This document shows, piece by piece, positions 61,780 through 64,000 of a DNA stretch of 64,000 nucleotides. Source of the stretch: Williamsia sp. CHRR-6 (lineage in GTDB: Bacteria; Actinomycetota; Actinomycetes; Mycobacteriales; Mycobacteriaceae); contig NZ_JAHCSG010000008.1 of NCBI RefSeq assembly GCF_018474015.1, forward strand, positions 30,309 through 94,308. The letters run 5' to 3'. Each line of letters opens with the position of its first letter. Positions within the stretch are counted from its first letter, which is position 1. The notes under the pieces are model-generated. The model ran no database searches. It was given only the letters and a program-made list of their open reading frames with translations, and was not told where the DNA came from. The translations under genes were made by a program, and so were the position numbers.

Positions 61780-63823
61780 CCCACTGTATTCAATTCCTTC
61801 CGGTGCGGGTGGTTCGCAGCTCCAGTTCGACCCCGCTGCCGCCGCATCAATCCTTTCTTCCCTTGACGGATTGCACTGGGTGGTATCACAGCTTGCCGTT
61901 CACGGAGAGTTTCTCTCGAGTGTTCAGGGATGCGGCGATTTTTCGTCTGGTGTCAAGATCAAGGCGGCGCTGGAAAAGCTTGGGGCAGCGGCAAAGCGCG
62001 CTCTGGCAATGTATGAGCAGATAGCGCCGGAGATCTACGCGGGCGTGCAGTCCGCTGCGAAGAATCTTCTCGGCCAGGATGACAGCAATCGCGATGCCAT
62101 CTCCAAGGCTGGTGTCGATGAATATAAGAAGCATGCGCTCGAGCGAAGCCCGCAGCACAGGGCGGCTCAGGATGCAGTGAAGAATGCGAAGAACTCGTGG
62201 CCGCTTGGTCTTCTCGCTCATACACCCGGTCTCGGAGGGATGGTCGATGATGCGCTGCAGGCCGGTGCGCGACAGGTGGAGAAGGTCGGTCAGCCCTCAC
62301 AACACGAGACCTACGATGCGGCCCGCGACCACTACGAGAACATCGTCAAGAATCCTAAGCCGAGTGGTGATTGGAAGGACAAGTTCAAGAACAAGAAATA
62401 CGATCCCGACGATTACAACAACAAGTTCATCCCGGGTGGGAAGGCTGCTGGTGGGTATCCGGTAGGGGCTGCACCGGAGAATGCCGTGGGTGCGATCCTC
62501 GACTTGGCCCACCAAATGCTGCAGCACGCCGATGGTCCACAGGTGGCAACGCTCGCAGCGCTCTGGCGGGGTATCGCCGACAGCTTGTTGCAGGCTCTTG
62601 ACCTGTTCGAGCAGCAGACGAAGGCCCAGTTCGAGGCCGCAGGTTCCGGTGGGGCTGGGTGGGAAGGTAACGCTGCGACGGCGATCTATGCGGGTTTGCA
62701 GCGTTTCCGGACCAGTGCTGAGGATGTGGCTAAGGAGATGGCGTCGGTCGGTAACGCGGCGGTGCACTTCAGTGAAGGTCTAGTTCTGACCAAGCCGCAG
62801 ATCGATGCGTGGTGGACCGAGCGTCAGACCATGCGGACCACCGCAGCCGCCAGCGGTGCGACTGCGGCGGCGGTGGCGGCGCGCGAAGACGAATACGAAC
62901 GCCTAGCCAGGGACCTCATCACGATGAGCTACAACCCGAAAGTCGTCGAGGCGTCGGGCGGCATGTCCTACATCTCCGATCCCCACAATCCGGTCGCGTC
63001 CGCCCCAATGGTGCTGCCCGGCATGCCTGCCCCACCGGCACCAGCTGGCTACAAGGGAACATCCGGGCCCGTACCGAAGTCGATGCAGACGCAGTCCAGT
63101 TCATCGAATGCGGGCGGACCGACCGGTGGGCCGAGTGGGGGGCCCAGCGGTGGGCCCAATGCTGCCCAGTTGACGCGGGCGGCGAATGCCGATGCGGTGG
63201 CGAAGGAGGCTGCAGCGAAGACCGCGGCCGCGCAGCAGGCGGCTGCCAAGGCTGCGGCGGCGGGGAATCCGGCGGCGGCTGCGCAGTCGGCGGCGTCGCA
63301 GGCGGGCAACGCGGCGAAGGGTTTGGCGGGGGCGGGCTCTGGGTTGGGTAAAGGTGCGCCCTCGGCTGCCACCCGGTCGGCGAGTGCGTTGGCGAATGCG
63401 GAGAAGGCTGCCGCGGAGAAGGCTGCTGCTGCGTTGGGTAAAGGTGGCGGTGCCGGCGGCGGTGGTGCTGGTGGTGGCGGTCTTGGTGGTGCGGCGGCGG
63501 CGGAGCGGGCGTTGCAGGCGCGGGCGGGGTCGATGGGTGCTGCCGAGCGGATGGTGGCTGCGGAGCAGGCTGCGTTGCAGAATGGTCGTCCTGGTGCGCC
63601 GGGGGCGATGGGTGGTGCGCCGATGGGTGGTGCCCGTCCCGGTGGTGAGGGTGGAGAAGGTAAGGGCCACAAGACAGCCCGTTACTTGAACTCCAAAGCC
63701 AACGGTGAAGAGTTGGTGGGTGGTGAGCAGGAGGTGGCGCCGACGGTGATCGGTGGGCTCAACCTCGATACCACAGACGACCGCCCGGTGCGTGGCGGCG
63801 GTGGCGGGGCACCCAGCCGCTGA
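61772..63823 (+). CDS. Large PPE/WXG-like type VII candidate substrate
   Basis: 683 residues from ATG 61772. Part 1 (about 1-190): helical, FDPAAAASILSSLDGLHWV, Lys-rich end (KDKFKNKKYDPDDYNNKF). Part 2 (about 225-390): WXG-like bundle with GGAGWEGNAATAIYAGLQRF (W-x-G at about 295) and tail helices. Part 3: Gly/Ala-rich disordered region with Ala/Lys/Ala repeats. It ends GGLNLDTTDDRPV, sharing LNLDT with the gene at 42978. It follows EspG directly, so it is a likely EspG client. The first 400 or so bases are lower in G+C. Confidence 0.7.
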   Translation: MSSPLYSIPSGAGGSQLQFDPAAAASILSSLDGLHWVVSQLAVHGEFLSSVQGCGDFSSGVKIKAALEKLGAAAKRALAMYEQIAPEIYAGVQSAAKNLLGQDDSNRDAISKAGVDEYKKHALERSPQHRAAQDAVKNAKNSWPLGLLAHTPGLGGMVDDALQAGARQVEKVGQPSQHETYDAARDHYENIVKNPKPSGDWKDKFKNKKYDPDDYNNKFIPGGKAAGGYPVGAAPENAVGAILDLAHQMLQHADGPQVATLAALWRGIADSLLQALDLFEQQTKAQFEAAGSGGAGWEGNAATAIYAGLQRFRTSAEDVAKEMASVGNAAVHFSEGLVLTKPQIDAWWTERQTMRTTAAASGATAAAVAAREDEYERLARDLITMSYNPKVVEASGGMSYISDPHNPVASAPMVLPGMPAPPAPAGYKGTSGPVPKSMQTQSSSSNAGGPTGGPSGGPSGGPNAAQLTRAANADAVAKEAAAKTAAAQQAAAKAAAAGNPAAAAQSAASQAGNAAKGLAGAGSGLGKGAPSAATRSASALANAEKAAAEKAAAALGKGGGAGGGGAGGGGLGGAAAAERALQARAGSMGAAERMVAAEQAALQNGRPGAPGAMGGAPMGGARPGGEGGEGKGHKTARYLNSKANGEELVGGEQEVAPTVIGGLNLDTTDDRPVRGGGGGAPSR

Positions 63824-63835
63824 CCTGATCACGCA

Positions 63836-64000
63836 GTTCGCACGCTGTGCGACGGTTCGCACGGTTGGCTGCAGTTCGCACGGTGCATGCGGGGTGCGAA
63901 CGCGCTCCGACCGTGCGAACCGAACCAAGTCGTGCGAACGCGACCCGGCCACGCGAACTGGACCTGGACCGGGGGTTTCGCACGGTTGGCTGCAGTTCGC
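63836..64000. repeat. Cluster of GTTCGCAC octamers in both orientations
   Basis: GTTCGCAC at 63836, 63855 and 63874; its complement GTGCGAAC at 63894, 63913 and 63932; degenerate copies near 63952 and 63977. The first five are spaced 19-20 bases, two helical turns. A 24-base unit at 63856-63879 recurs exactly at 63977-64000, and 63854-63864 and 63911-63921 are 11-base inverted repeats. No gene is seen. The array may continue past the edge. Confidence 0.8.

Overview
The window is high-G+C actinobacterial DNA. It carries a type VII (ESX) secretion locus with PE/PPE-like and EspG proteins, ClpC1, IniA/IniC-like dynamins, a split GlcNAc phosphotransferase system with a DasR-like regulator, and DUF222/13E12-type HNH gene fragments. 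Together these point to the Mycobacteriales; Gordonia or a close relative is my best guess (inference, no search was run). No rRNA, tRNA or CRISPR was recognised.

Layout. 0-6 kb is housekeeping and redox: a redox regulator with a divergent quinone oxidoreductase, clpC with a ClgR-like box, a zinc-type dehydrogenase and a DsbA/FrnE-type oxidoreductase. 6-11.4 kb is a rearrangement hot spot. It holds a second DsbA copy, a 749-bp duplicated 3' part of an acyl-CoA dehydrogenase gene that truncates a YCII gene, and two broken pieces of a DUF222-HNH gene flanking a compact Sdp-like toxin/immunity cassette (SdpB-like HTTM protein, 61-residue basic peptide, SdpI-like protein). 11.4-16.7 kb holds the intact acyl-CoA dehydrogenase, four small related membrane proteins and an iron-dependent alcohol dehydrogenase. 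16.7-21.5 kb is the N-acetylglucosamine uptake and catabolism block (nagB, nagA, EIIC; divergent EIIB, EIIA; GntR regulator with dre-like sites). 21.7-25 kb holds a tiny membrane protein, a VOC protein, a GAF-EAL phosphodiesterase and cysQ.

25-41 kb is an envelope/stress-like region. It contains two calcium-repeat paralogues with nearly identical C-termini, three related lipoproteins, two membrane-anchored Hsp70/actin-like ATPases plus a decayed third, a pair of dynamin-like GTPases, two small related proteins, an ECF sigma factor and an ankyrin protein. Five intergenic sites upstream of members of this region share a promoter pattern GGAACATC-N12-(C/T)GCATC, with 17 bases between GGAAC and CATC. 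The sigma factor is the last gene of one operon so marked. I propose a local, self-regulating ECF regulon.

41-64 kb is an ESX locus: YbaB-like proteins, small and large candidate substrates, PE, PPE, EspG, two WXG100 proteins, then eccE, eccB, eccC, eccD and mycP on alternating strands, a second EspG, a DUF3558-type lipoprotein and a large PPE-like substrate. No eccA lies in the window. The right edge carries a cluster of GTTCGCAC octamers in both orientations.
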